Positions 20,575-30,029 of a stretch of DNA of 64,000 nucleotides are shown here, piece by piece. A program made the translations under genes and the position numbers. The stretch is from Sinomonas gamaensis. GTDB taxonomy: Bacteria; Actinomycetota; Actinomycetes; Actinomycetales; Micrococcaceae. The notes under the pieces are model-generated. The model was not told where the DNA came from. It ran no database searches and was given only the letters and a program-made list of their open reading frames with translations. The DNA is taken from positions 212,178 through 276,177 of the forward strand of contig NZ_SSCL01000005.1 of assembly GCF_005876955.1 (NCBI RefSeq), written 5' to 3'. Every line of letters begins with the position of its first letter. Positions within the stretch are counted from its first letter, which is position 1.

Positions 20575-21720
20575 TCAGCCCCGGTGGGCGAGAGGCCTCG
20601 AAGGCCTGCGCGCAGGGCGGGAGGAGCCGAAGGGAGCGGTCTTGCGCTCGGGGAGGGCAGCGCCGTCGGCCTCGCGGATGGCGGCCCACGCGCCGGAGAC
20701 GAGATAGACCTGGCTCACGAGGTTGAACCAGATGAGCAGACCGATGATGACGGCGAAGGACGCCAGGAGTGGATTCGCGCCGGCTCGGGCGAGGAGTTGG
20801 CTGCTGAAGAGCTGGAGGATCGTGGTGCCCGCGCCGGCGATCGCCGTGCTCTCGAGCAGGGCACGGCGGGAGAGCGAGAGCCCCGCAGCGAGGCGGAACA
20901 GGATCAGCGCAGTGGCCCAGTTCAGCAGGAGCGGAACGACGATGCCGATGAGCCAGCTGACCGGGGCCACAACAGCTTGATCGAGGCTCAGGAGGTCCGC
21001 GATAAAGCCGACAGCGCCCGTGAACAGGATGCTGACGCCGGAGGTGAGCACCAGGACGATCCCCAGGAGCAGAAGGGTGCCGGTGTCCCGCAGACGCATG
21101 AGCACCGGGTTGACCTGCAGGGGGCGTTCGTCGACGACGCCCCGGAGGCCGTCACGGATGCTGCTGATCCACCCGAGGGAGGTCAGCACGGTCACGATGG
21201 CGGCGATGATCGCCGTGAGCCCCAACCCGGACGGGTTCAGAAGCGCGTGGGGATCGGCGAGCCCGTCGTGGCCGTCCACCTTGAGGAGCCCCGGCGCCGA
21301 CTGCGCCACGAGCTGCACGATCTTGTCGACCAGCTCCGGCTGGCCTGCGAGCACAAGCCCAGCCACGGAGAATCCGGTGGTCAGGAGGCCTGCGACCGAG
21401 AAGAACATGTTGAAGCCGATGCCGGCGCTCAGCAGCGGTCCGTAGCGCAGGCCGTAGAGCTGGAACGTCCGAATAGGACGCCACGTGCTTGTCTGGGCGA
21501 CCACCCACTGCACAAGGGCAAGATACCGCTTGGGCGCGCCGACGCCGTCGAGCTTTGCCCGGCCCCACGCCTGTCGCGCCTTCAGAGCAGCGAGCTTGAG
21601 CTGCTCCAGTTCGGTGGGGAGGGGCTGACCCGACCGCGAGCGGTCAAGAGCCGCCCGGCGCCTCTCCCCCGAAGTCGAGCTCTTCCCGGAGTTGCCAGAG
21701 GCCGTCGGAATCGTGCTCAT
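20575..21720 (-). CDS. YihY/BrkB-family inner membrane protein (YhjD-like)
   Basis: A ~381-residue protein of the YihY/virulence factor BrkB family. A charged N-terminal ~75 residues precede six hydrophobic segments, with YGPLLSAGIGFNMFFSVAGLL, GWISSIRDGLRGV and VPLLLNWATALILF typical of the family. A Pro/Arg-rich tail follows. YhjD has been linked to LPS or lipid transport in E. coli, but the role in Gram-positives is unknown. The start is uncertain: the ATG at 21720 would overlap the end of the upstream gene by 77 bp, and the first ~30 residues are unlike the family. Confidence 0.82.
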   Translation of the reverse strand: MSTIPTASGNSGKSSTSGERRRAALDRSRSGQPLPTELEQLKLAALKARQAWGRAKLDGVGAPKRYLALVQWVVAQTSTWRPIRTFQLYGLRYGPLLSAGIGFNMFFSVAGLLTTGFSVAGLVLAGQPELVDKIVQLVAQSAPGLLKVDGHDGLADPHALLNPSGLGLTAIIAAIVTVLTSLGWISSIRDGLRGVVDERPLQVNPVLMRLRDTGTLLLLGIVLVLTSGVSILFTGAVGFIADLLSLDQAVVAPVSWLIGIVVPLLLNWATALILFRLAAGLSLSRRALLESTAIAGAGTTILQLFSSQLLARAGANPLLASFAVIIGLLIWFNLVSQVYLVSGAWAAIREADGAALPERKTAPFGSSRPARRPSRPLAHRG

Positions 21721-22213
21721 AGAGCCCCATGCTAGCCACTGTGAAAGAGGTGCTGTAGTTCTTGAGGGCGAGTTCGGCCTCGTCGAGGCGCTCGGGGTCG
21801 ACGTCATGGGCCACCGTGACGTGCGGATGGTACGGGAACGGGAGCTCACGCTCGAGGGGACCCTGCTGAAGTTCGGCGTGCAGTTTGACGCACGCCTCGA
21901 AGCCCTCGGCCACGTTCAGGTAGACGACCTCTGAGACCGGGCGGAACGAACCCGTCCCGGAGATCGTCACGCGGAACGGCGACTGCCGCGCCGCCACGCT
22001 GCGGACGTGCTCGACGGCCGCCTCCCAATCATGGGCCTCGGTCGTGGTCACGAGGGTGATGTGGGCCGGAATCGACTCCGCCATCGGATCCCCGAAGGAC
22101 GCGCGCCACTTGCGCAGCTCCGCCGCGACGTCGTCCGGGAAACCCAGGATGACGCCCACGAGGGGGGCGTTGCCGTCTCCCTCGGCGACGTGATCGTCGA
22201 ATCGGTCCGTCAT
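21644..22213 (-). CDS. 2'-5' RNA ligase/cyclic phosphodiesterase family protein
   Basis: A 189-residue member of the 2H phosphoesterase superfamily. The two catalytic H-x-T/S motifs are clear: PAHITLV near residue 50 and HPHVTVAHD near 128. Both flank the expected hydrophobic strands (GVILGFP, FRVTISGTGSF). Members hydrolyse or ligate 2'-5' phosphodiester bonds or open cyclic phosphates; the natural substrate here is unknown. It starts 4 bp after the trpS stop and so is cotranscribed with trpS. Confidence 0.85.
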   Translation of the reverse strand: MTDRFDDHVAEGDGNAPLVGVILGFPDDVAAELRKWRASFGDPMAESIPAHITLVTTTEAHDWEAAVEHVRSVAARQSPFRVTISGTGSFRPVSEVVYLNVAEGFEACVKLHAELQQGPLERELPFPYHPHVTVAHDVDPERLDEAELALKNYSTSFTVASMGLYEHDSDGLWQLREELDFGGEAPGGS

Positions 22214-22217
22214 TGCC

Positions 22218-23300
<1,083 letters not shown>

Positions 23301-24128
23301 CTAGAGCTGGTAGTCGATGACAAGCGGTGCATGGTCTGAGAACCGGGTGTCCCACGCGGTGGCGCGATCGACGACGGCGTTCCTCGCCGCCGCGGCGAGT
23401 CCCGCCGTCGCCATGTGGTAGTCGATGCGCCAACCGGCATCGTTGTCGAAGGCGCGGCCGCGCTGGGACCACCAGGTATACGGCCCATCGACCTGGCCGG
23501 AGAGCTCCCGGTGCACGTCCTTCCAGCCGATCTCCTCGCCGAAGAAGCGGTCGAAGTAAGCCCGCTCCTCGGGCAGGAAGCCCGCGCGCTTCTGGTTCGA
23601 CTTCCAGTTCCGAATGTCGAGCGGGGTGTGGCCCACGTTGAGGTCTCCCACCACCAGGGCGAAGTCGCTCAGCTCTGTCAGTTCGGGAAGCCGCTTGAGC
23701 ATCACGTCGAGGAAGCGGTACTTGTCCACCTGCTTCGGTGTGTCCACCTCGCCCGAGTGCACATAGGCGCTCACCACGGTCAGCTGCTTGCCGCTCGGGA
23801 GCGCGAAATCGGCCTCGACCCAGCGGCCGGCCGTCGCGAAGTAGTCGTCGCCGATGCCCACGCGGGTCGCGGTCGGTTCCTGCCGGGAGGCAATCGCCAC
23901 TCCGGCGCGCCCCTTCGCGTCAGCCTCCGCGTGCAGCACATGCCAGCCGTCGAAGTACTCGTTGACCACGTCGTCGGGCGCGCGCACCTCCTGCATGCAC
24001 AGGATGTCCAGATCGCGCGGCTCAAGCCACTCCGGCATGCCCTTGCGCCAGGCGGCGCGGAGCCCGTTGACGTTCACTGTGGCGATGCGCAGCGCTCCAC
24101 CCTTGGGCGCATACGAGGAAGTCGTCAT
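23301..24128 (-). CDS. xth: Exodeoxyribonuclease III (AP endonuclease family)
   Basis: A 275-residue member of the exonuclease III/APE1 family, acting at abasic sites and 3' ends in base excision repair. Catalytic landmarks are RIATVNVNGLRAAW, the metal Glu in DILCMQEVRAP, VVSAYVHSGE, the active-site VVGDLNVGHTPLDI, TWWSQRGRAFDNDAGWRIDYH and the terminal SDHAPLVIDY His-Asp pair. The ATG at 24128 and a GTG six codons earlier (24146) are both possible; neither has a strong ribosome binding site. Confidence 0.94.
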   Translation of the reverse strand: MTTSSYAPKGGALRIATVNVNGLRAAWRKGMPEWLEPRDLDILCMQEVRAPDDVVNEYFDGWHVLHAEADAKGRAGVAIASRQEPTATRVGIGDDYFATAGRWVEADFALPSGKQLTVVSAYVHSGEVDTPKQVDKYRFLDVMLKRLPELTELSDFALVVGDLNVGHTPLDIRNWKSNQKRAGFLPEERAYFDRFFGEEIGWKDVHRELSGQVDGPYTWWSQRGRAFDNDAGWRIDYHMATAGLAAAARNAVVDRATAWDTRFSDHAPLVIDYQL

Positions 24129-24155
24129 AGCAGCTTCGAGGGTCACCCAGATACT

Positions 24156-24665
24156 CTACCCTTCGTCCACGATGGTTCCGGTGACCGGCTCCCCTCCGTC
24201 GGGACGCAGCATGTCCCGGGCGTTGGACGCGGTGATCTGGATCGTCTCGAGAGCGCGGACAACCTGCTCGGCGTCCTTGCCGAGGTTCTCGCGGACCACG
24301 CGCTCCTGGACCTGGATGATCTTGAAGGAATGGTCGAGCTTGAGGTCGCGGACGTCGTCGACGGTGCGGGCTTCCCCCGGGGTGGCGCCCGTCATCGCCG
24401 GGGCCCTGCCGCCCAGGCGCTGAGCCGCTTCCTCGAACTTGGCCTGGGCCCGGCGGCCGGCGTTGCGCACCGACACGAACACGAAGATCGCGAACACGAG
24501 CCAGCCCAGCGAGATCACCGCGACGATCCAGCCGATGACCTCGTTCCGATTCGCGGCGAAGATCACGGCAATGAGGAAGGCGAGGACGAGGACGGACAGC
24601 CCGAGCGCGCCGATGCGGATGCCCGAGCGCGCCGGGGCAGGGTTCTGGGAGCCGATTGACTGCAT
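24156..24665 (-). CDS. Small two-helix membrane protein, unknown function
   Basis: A 169-residue protein. Two adjacent transmembrane helices (residues ~18-36 and ~41-63) form a hairpin near the N terminus. A soluble helical C-terminal domain (~65-169) follows, with a conserved-looking segment DDVRDLKLDHSFKIIQVQERVV. The ATG at 24665 is preceded by GGGAG; earlier in-frame starts lie in noncoding sequence. It sits between the ABC-2 exporter and the exonuclease, with no clear operon partner. I do not recognise the family; the layout suggests a membrane-tethered cytoplasmic domain. Confidence 0.75.
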   Translation of the reverse strand: MQSIGSQNPAPARSGIRIGALGLSVLVLAFLIAVIFAANRNEVIGWIVAVISLGWLVFAIFVFVSVRNAGRRAQAKFEEAAQRLGGRAPAMTGATPGEARTVDDVRDLKLDHSFKIIQVQERVVRENLGKDAEQVVRALETIQITASNARDMLRPDGGEPVTGTIVDEG

Positions 24666-24708
24666 GGAGCCATTCTCCCAGACCGTGGGTGCCGCGGCTC
24701 GCGGCAGG

Positions 24709-25551
24709 CTACCGGAGGAACAGCGCCCGCAGGCGCCGCGTCGTGAAGGCGAGCCCAATGAGGATCATCACCACGTAGTACGCGAGGTGGATCCACGTCG
24801 CCGCGCTGAACACGCCGATGCTGATCTCGCGCATGAGCTCGACCCCGTGCCAGAGGGGAAGGGCCTGGATGACCCACTGAACGGGCTCGGGGTAGACGCT
24901 GAGGGGGTAGAAAGTGGCCGAGAACAGGAACATCGGCAGCATGACGAACGTGATGATGTCCATCTGCTGGAAGGTCTTCATGTAGCTCGTGATCGCCATC
25001 CCGAAGCTCGCGAAGCCGAACGCCACCATCACTGACGTGGGGACGAGCAGGAGGGCCCACGGCGTGGTGATGAGCCCCATGAGGCCCATGACCCCGGTGA
25101 ACCCCAGCGCGTAGAGAAAGCCGCGGAAGAGGGCCATGAAGATCTCGCCGACGGCGATGTCGAACGGCCCGAGGGACGTGTAGAGCATGCTCTGGTAGAG
25201 CTTGCCGAAATGCATCTTGAAGAAGATGTTCCACGTCGAGTCGTAGATCGCCCCGTTCATCGCGGAGACGGCGAGCAGGGCAGGGGCGATGTAGGCGGCG
25301 TAGCTGATCGGGGCTCCGCCCGGACCTGCGACGGCGCCTACGAGCCCTCCGAGCCCGATGCCGAGGGACAGCAGGTAGAAGACCGGCTCGAAGAAGCCGG
25401 AGATCAGAATGACCCAGTTCTGGCTCTTGATGACGCGGAAGCCGCGTTCGATCACCGAGCGGGCATTGCGTGCGTAGAGCGCACTCAGAGGGCGTCGGTC
25501 GGCGGAGAGGATGTAGTCGCCGTCAGGGTTCTCCTCGGTCAGCGCCTTCAT
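24709..25551 (-). CDS. ABC-2 type exporter permease (second)
   Basis: A 280-residue ABC-2 membrane protein with six hydrophobic segments. SQNWVILISGFFEPVFYLLSLGIGLG opens it, and MLPMFLFSATFYPLSVYP with LPLWHGVELMREI is the ABC-2 signature shared with NodJ/DrrB-type permeases. The ATG overlaps the preceding permease stop by 4 bp. It is paralogous to that permease, so the exporter is probably a heterodimer served by one ATPase. The cargo is unknown. Confidence 0.9.
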   Translation of the reverse strand: MKALTEENPDGDYILSADRRPLSALYARNARSVIERGFRVIKSQNWVILISGFFEPVFYLLSLGIGLGGLVGAVAGPGGAPISYAAYIAPALLAVSAMNGAIYDSTWNIFFKMHFGKLYQSMLYTSLGPFDIAVGEIFMALFRGFLYALGFTGVMGLMGLITTPWALLLVPTSVMVAFGFASFGMAITSYMKTFQQMDIITFVMLPMFLFSATFYPLSVYPEPVQWVIQALPLWHGVELMREISIGVFSAATWIHLAYYVVMILIGLAFTTRRLRALFLR

Positions 25552-26387
25552 GCCGCCATCCGCCTCGCGTAGTTGCGACGGGCCCAGCCGATGCCGAATA
25601 GGCCGAGCGCCACAAGATAGAGGACGTGCACGGCGACGAGCCAGACGGGCTCCATGAGGCCGATGGTAGCGAGGCGTCCAAGCTGATTCCCATGCCACAG
25701 GGGGGAGATCCACCCGATCCACTGCATGGCCGGAGGCATGGTCTCGAGCGGATAGAACGTCCCCGAGAACAGGAACAGCGGCATCACGATGAACCGCTGG
25801 ATCATGGAGAACTGGAAGTTCTCCTTCTCGATCCTCGCCGCATACGCCATGAGGGGTGTCCCGAAGGCCATGCCCGCGAGGACTCCGATCGGCACCACGA
25901 GCCACGAAGCCGGGCTCCGGACGGCCCCGAACGCAAGCATGATGAGGAAGAACACGAGGCACTGGACGAGGAGCCGGACACCCACGGCCATGACGTGCCC
26001 CGCGGCGAGCTGCCCCGGCACGAGCGGAGTCACGTGGGGACCGTAGTAGACCCGTCGCCACTTGAAGCCGTCCATGACAGGGAACATCATCTCGTTCGCG
26101 CAGGTCATGACCGCGCTGGAGACGAGGAGCGCGGGGGCGGCGTACGCGAGGTAGCCGACGCCGGCGAAATGGGCGGAAGGGCTGCGGTCCACGATGGACG
26201 CGAGCCCGACCCCCATGGAGAAGAGGTACAGGAGGGGATTCCCCACGCTCGTCACCACGATGGTCACTGCGTAGGCGCGCATGCTGCGCAGCATGTGCTC
26301 CATGAAGTAGAACGAGCCCCACCGCCTGGCCTTGGCCGCGGAGGCTTCCGGGGAATGGGCCTGAAGACGCGGCTGGGTCTCAGTCAA
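25548..26387 (-). CDS. ABC-2 type exporter permease (first)
   Basis: A 279-residue permease paralogous to the next gene, with six hydrophobic segments and the signature FLFSGTFYPLETMPPAMQWIGWISPLWHG. The likely start is the TTG at 26387, which overlaps the ATPase stop by 8 bp; the first clear ATG in frame lies 28 residues further in and would trim a charged N-terminal segment. NodJ-like permeases export oligosaccharides, lipids or drugs in complex with a NodI/DrrA-type ATPase. Here the substrate is not predictable. Confidence 0.88.
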   Translation of the reverse strand: MTETQPRLQAHSPEASAAKARRWGSFYFMEHMLRSMRAYAVTIVVTSVGNPLLYLFSMGVGLASIVDRSPSAHFAGVGYLAYAAPALLVSSAVMTCANEMMFPVMDGFKWRRVYYGPHVTPLVPGQLAAGHVMAVGVRLLVQCLVFFLIMLAFGAVRSPASWLVVPIGVLAGMAFGTPLMAYAARIEKENFQFSMIQRFIVMPLFLFSGTFYPLETMPPAMQWIGWISPLWHGNQLGRLATIGLMEPVWLVAVHVLYLVALGLFGIGWARRNYARRMAA

Positions 26388-27363
26388 TGAGGGACCGTCC
26401 GGTGAGGCGCAGGAACACGTCCTCGAGCGAGGCCCGCCGCACGAGCGAAGTGATCGGGTGGAGCTGGCGCGCGCGAATCTGCTCGAGTGAGGCCTCGCCG
26501 TTGTCCGTGTAGACGAGGACCCGATCGGGCAGCACCTCGATGCGCTCCCCCACGCCGTCGAGCTGAGGGGCGACGGCGGCATTCCGGTCCGTCCCAAAGC
26601 GAACCTCGAGCACCTCACGGCTCGAATGCTCGCGGATGAGCGCAGACGGCGACCCCTCCGCCATGATCTTGCCCTTGTCCACGACGATGAGCCGGTCGCA
26701 CAGCTGCTCCGCCTCATCCATGTAGTGGGTCGTGAGCACGAGCGTCACGCCCTGCTCCTTGAGCCGGAACAGGCGGTCCCAGAGGACGTGGCGGGCCTGG
26801 GGGTCGAGACCTGTGGTCGGCTCGTCGAGAAGGAGGATCCGCGGATCGTTGATGAGCGAGCGGGCGATCGTCAGCCGCCGCTTCATGCCGCCGGAGAGCG
26901 AATCGACGCGTGCCTTCGCCTTCTCCGCCAGCTGCGCGAAGTCGAGGAGCTCGTCCGCCCTCTGTGCGAGGTAGGAGTGCGAGAGGCCGAAGTACCGGCC
27001 ATAGACGATGAGGTTGTCCCGGACGCGGAGCTCCTCGTCGAGATTGTCCTGCTGCGGGACCACGCCGAGGTGCGCCCGCACTTCCGGGCCCTGCTTCTCC
27101 GGGTCGAGGCCCATGATGCTCAGCTCGCCGCTGGTCCTCTGGGTCACGCCGCCGATCATCCTCATGGTGGTCGACTTGCCAGCGCCGTTGGGCCCGAGCA
27201 GGCCGAACGACTCCCCCGCCGGCACTTCGAAGCTGATGCCGTCGACGGCGTTGACGTCTCCGTACGTCTTGACGAGATTCCGAGCACTGATCACTGGCGG
27301 CCGAACCGTGCGAGCACCGGCCACGGCAGTTCCCTTGGCACGGCCTGGTGCTTCCTGCGACAC
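26380..27363 (-). CDS. ABC exporter ATP-binding protein (NodI/DrrA-like)
   Basis: A 327-residue ATPase. Walker A GPNGAGKST, Q-loop VVPQQDNLDEEL, signature DSLSGGMKRRL, Walker B ILLLDEPTTGLDP and H-loop TTHYMDEAEQL are all intact. The C-terminal ~100 residues are the extra domain found in multidrug or oligosaccharide exporters. The GTG start at 27363 follows a ~25-residue unstructured N-terminal lead. Two permeases follow with overlaps, making a three-gene export operon. Confidence 0.93.
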   Translation of the reverse strand: MSQEAPGRAKGTAVAGARTVRPPVISARNLVKTYGDVNAVDGISFEVPAGESFGLLGPNGAGKSTTMRMIGGVTQRTSGELSIMGLDPEKQGPEVRAHLGVVPQQDNLDEELRVRDNLIVYGRYFGLSHSYLAQRADELLDFAQLAEKAKARVDSLSGGMKRRLTIARSLINDPRILLLDEPTTGLDPQARHVLWDRLFRLKEQGVTLVLTTHYMDEAEQLCDRLIVVDKGKIMAEGSPSALIREHSSREVLEVRFGTDRNAAVAPQLDGVGERIEVLPDRVLVYTDNGEASLEQIRARQLHPITSLVRRASLEDVFLRLTGRSLID

Positions 27364-27419
27364 TCACCGCACACTATCCGACGGGGCGCGGCACGGGAAG
27401 GGTTTGTGCAACGCTTCTT

Positions 27420-27494
27420 TCAGAGTGAGTGCGGCACTTCCGGTTGCTGGGACGGCGGCGCGAAAAGGTCGGCGGCGAAATCCATCAGGGCCTG
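27420..27494 (-). other. Out-of-frame C-terminal tail of the LysR gene
   Basis: In the frame shifted relative to the LysR gene, this stretch reads ALMDFAADLFAPPSQQPEVP and then stops at 27420. ALMDFAADLF matches the end of the other LysR protein in this window (ALVDFAVEAL). It is therefore the displaced end of the same gene, not a new gene. Confidence 0.65.
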
Positions 27495-28372
27495 TGCGCG
27501 GCGCGTGGGGCGAACGCCGCGGACCAGGCCAGCAGGATGCGGACGGGCGCAGGCGGAGGGGTGATCTCTGCGGCAACGACGGGAAGCCCCTCGTACGTCT
27601 CGCTCCGTCTCGGTCGCTGCACCAGCAGCCCATAGCCGAGCCCTCGGCCCACGAGGGAGCGCGTCAACTCGAAGTCGGTGGTCCGGTAGCGGATCCGCGG
27701 CTCGACACCGGCCGCCCGGAACACGGCCATGGTGTGCTCGCCGCTCGGATGGAGGTCGAGGAAGACGAGCGGTTCTTCGGCGAGCGCCGCGAGGTCCACG
27801 GGATCGCCGGTGGCGAGCGGGTGTGAGGCGGGCAGCAGCACGTAGACGCGGGACTCGTAGAGCGTCCGTGCGGCGAGGCCCATGGGGAGGTTCATGTCGT
27901 AGATGAGCGCCGCGTCGAGTTCGCCCTCGAGGAGCCTCCGCTCGAGCGGAACCTGTTGGTCGGCGACAAAGTCGAGCTCGACCTCCGGGTGCCGCTCTCC
28001 GAAGCCTTGGAGGATCGGCGGGATGAGGGTGACGGCAAGGGTCGAATAACAGCCGAGCGCGACGGGGCCGCGGAGCGCTTTCCCAGCGTCCCGCGCTGAG
28101 AGTTCGAGGTCTGCGGCCTCGCCCAGGAGCGTCCGGGCGCGGTCGCACACATACTGGCCCGCGGGCGTGAGCAGCGCCCCATGAGCGCGACGGCGGACGA
28201 GGAGTTGGGTGCCGAGCGCCCGCTCGAGATCGTTGAGCGCGGCGCCGACCGCGGTCTGCGTCACGTGAAGGCGCGCGGAGGCCGCGCTGATCGAGCCCGT
28301 GTCCGCGACGCCGATCAAGTAGCTCAGCTGGCGGAGGGTGAATCTGCTCGGTGCGCGGACGACGTCGTCCAT
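27485..28372 (-). CDS. LysR-family regulator, probably frameshifted at the C terminus
   Basis: A 295-residue LysR protein as read. The N-terminal helix-turn-helix is FTLRQLSYLIGVADTGSISAASARLHVTQTAVGAAL and the periplasmic-binding-like effector domain follows from ~95. The ATG at 28372 has GAGAGG upstream. The frame ends at APRAAHRP, exactly where its relative at 31274-32203 reads TPRAAALVDFAVEAL. The missing continuation (ALMDFAADLF) is present in another frame and runs to a stop at 27420. A 2-bp insertion or 1-bp loss near 27490-27505 would explain this. It diverges from the P450 gene and is its likely regulator. Confidence 0.85.
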   Translation of the reverse strand: MDDVVRAPSRFTLRQLSYLIGVADTGSISAASARLHVTQTAVGAALNDLERALGTQLLVRRRAHGALLTPAGQYVCDRARTLLGEAADLELSARDAGKALRGPVALGCYSTLAVTLIPPILQGFGERHPEVELDFVADQQVPLERRLLEGELDAALIYDMNLPMGLAARTLYESRVYVLLPASHPLATGDPVDLAALAEEPLVFLDLHPSGEHTMAVFRAAGVEPRIRYRTTDFELTRSLVGRGLGYGLLVQRPRRSETYEGLPVVAAEITPPPAPVRILLAWSAAFAPRAAHRP

Positions 28373-28487
28373 TCCTTGCCTCTCCAGTTTTTCTTGCTTA
28401 TCCCACACCTTATTTGAACTTTACCTGACTATATGTCCCAGCCCACACTCATGGGGAGGCCAGCAACAGCGACAAAGGGAGTGCGGG

Positions 28488-29675
28488 ATGACCGCGGCAG
28501 AAGCAGAGACAACAGCACCCACGGCCGAGTGGGTCCGCATCGAGGACCTCTACGAGAACCCTTACCCGATCTACCGCAGGCTGCGGGAGGAATCCCCTGT
28601 TGCATGGGTGCCCGCCGTGGGCCGTTACCTGGTGACGAGCTTCGAGGCCTGCCACCGGATCGAGCAGGACGCCGAGACGTTCTCCGCAAACGAAGAGGGC
28701 TCGCTCATGAAGCGGTCCATGGGGCACTCCATGCTGCGCAAGGACGACCCCGACCATCAGACCGACCGCGCGGCCTACGGACCCGTGCTGCGCCCGAAGG
28801 CGATCAAGGAGACCTGGACGGCGGCCTTCGAGAAGAACGCCGAGAAGTACCTCGAGGAGTTCCGGGCGAAGGGCCCGGGCGCTGACCTCCACCTCGGTTT
28901 CGCGGCCCCCTTCGCTGCGGAGAACCTCCGCGAGATCATGGGCTTCCGCAATGCGGCGCAAGAGGACCTGCAGCGCTGGTCCCAGACCATGATCGATGGG
29001 ACGGGCAACTATGCGGACGATCCCGAAGTCTGGGCCAAGGCCGCCGCCTCAAGCGCTGAGGTGGACGCAGCCATCGACGAACTCGTCCCCGTGCTCAAGG
29101 CGGAGCCTGACGCGAGCCTGCTCTCCGCCGTCGTCAATGCCGGCATGCCGATCGAGGCCATCCGGGCCAACATGAAGATGACAATCGGCGGCGGGCTCAA
29201 CGAACCGCGGGACGTCCTCGGGACGGCGGTGTGGGCGTTGCTGTCCCACTCGGACCAGCTGGCCCAGGTCCTCGCCGAGCCCGCACTGTGGGCCACGGCG
29301 TTCGAAGAGGCAGTGCGGTGGGTTGCGCCGATCGGCATGTACCCGCGTCAGACAACCCGCGAGGTCGAAATCGGCGGGGCGACGCTGCCCGCAGGCGCAC
29401 GGCTCGGCGTGGTCCTCGGGGCCGCCAACCGGGACCCCGAGCAGTTCGAGAACCCCGAGGCCTTCGACATCAATCGCGAGAAGAAGCCGCACCTCGCGTT
29501 CGGCGGCGGTGCCCACTTCTGCGCCGGCACGTGGGTCGCCCGCACCTCGGTCGCGCAAGTCGCCCTTCCGAAGCTCTTCGCGGGCCTCCCGGGACTCCGG
29601 CTGACCGATCGGCCCGCGCGGGAGGGCGGCTGGGTGTTCCGCGGAATGCTCGAGCTGCCCGTCGCCTGGAACTGA
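28488..29675 (+). CDS. Cytochrome P450 (class I, soluble)
   Basis: A 395-residue soluble bacterial P450. The haem-thiolate loop is FGGGAHFCAG at 338-347 with Cys345 as ligand, and the K-helix ExxR is E274-AV-R277. The I-helix region reads GGGLNEPRD (234-242), so the usual acid-Thr pair is replaced by Asn-Glu-Pro. The ATG at 28488 has AAAGGGAG upstream. Ferredoxin and reductase genes follow at once, giving a complete electron chain, and two LysR genes flank it. This suggests inducible oxidation of a small, perhaps aromatic, substrate; the actual substrate is unknown. Confidence 0.93.
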   Translation: MTAAEAETTAPTAEWVRIEDLYENPYPIYRRLREESPVAWVPAVGRYLVTSFEACHRIEQDAETFSANEEGSLMKRSMGHSMLRKDDPDHQTDRAAYGPVLRPKAIKETWTAAFEKNAEKYLEEFRAKGPGADLHLGFAAPFAAENLREIMGFRNAAQEDLQRWSQTMIDGTGNYADDPEVWAKAAASSAEVDAAIDELVPVLKAEPDASLLSAVVNAGMPIEAIRANMKMTIGGGLNEPRDVLGTAVWALLSHSDQLAQVLAEPALWATAFEEAVRWVAPIGMYPRQTTREVEIGGATLPAGARLGVVLGAANRDPEQFENPEAFDINREKKPHLAFGGGAHFCAGTWVARTSVAQVALPKLFAGLPGLRLTDRPAREGGWVFRGMLELPVAWN

Positions 29676-29701
29676 ACGCCGCCCACACCTGAAGGAGAAC
29701 C

Positions 29702-30025
29702 ATGCCCACCATCACCTACATCCAGCCCGACGGTGCGGAGCTCACCCTCGACGCGTCCCCCGAGACCTCGGTCATGCGCGCGGCCGTCAACGCGGGGGTG
29801 CCGGGCATCGTCGGCGAATGCGGCGGCCAGGCGATGTGCGCCACATGCCACGTCTACGTGAGCCCCAATTCGCTCGAGGGGCTGCCCGAGATCAATGACG
29901 AGGAGGACGAGATGCTCGAGTGCACGTCCGCTCCGCGGGATCCCGAGCGGAGCCGGCTGGGCTGCCAGATCTCGTGCGGCCCGCGCGCCTCGCTCGTGGT
30001 CGAGGTTCCCGCGGGCCAGGTGTGA
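29702..30025 (+). CDS. 2Fe-2S ferredoxin (putidaredoxin type)
   Basis: A 107-residue ferredoxin. Ligands Cys40-x5-Cys46-x2-Cys49 and Cys88 follow the adrenodoxin/putidaredoxin pattern (GECGGQAMCATCHVYV...RLGCQI). Two further cysteines, 74 and 92, flank the last ligand. It is 26 bp after the P450 and 4 bp before the reductase, so it shuttles electrons between these two. AAGGAG precedes the ATG. Confidence 0.95.
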   Translation: MPTITYIQPDGAELTLDASPETSVMRAAVNAGVPGIVGECGGQAMCATCHVYVSPNSLEGLPEINDEEDEMLECTSAPRDPERSRLGCQISCGPRASLVVEVPAGQV

Positions 30026-30029
30026 CGCG

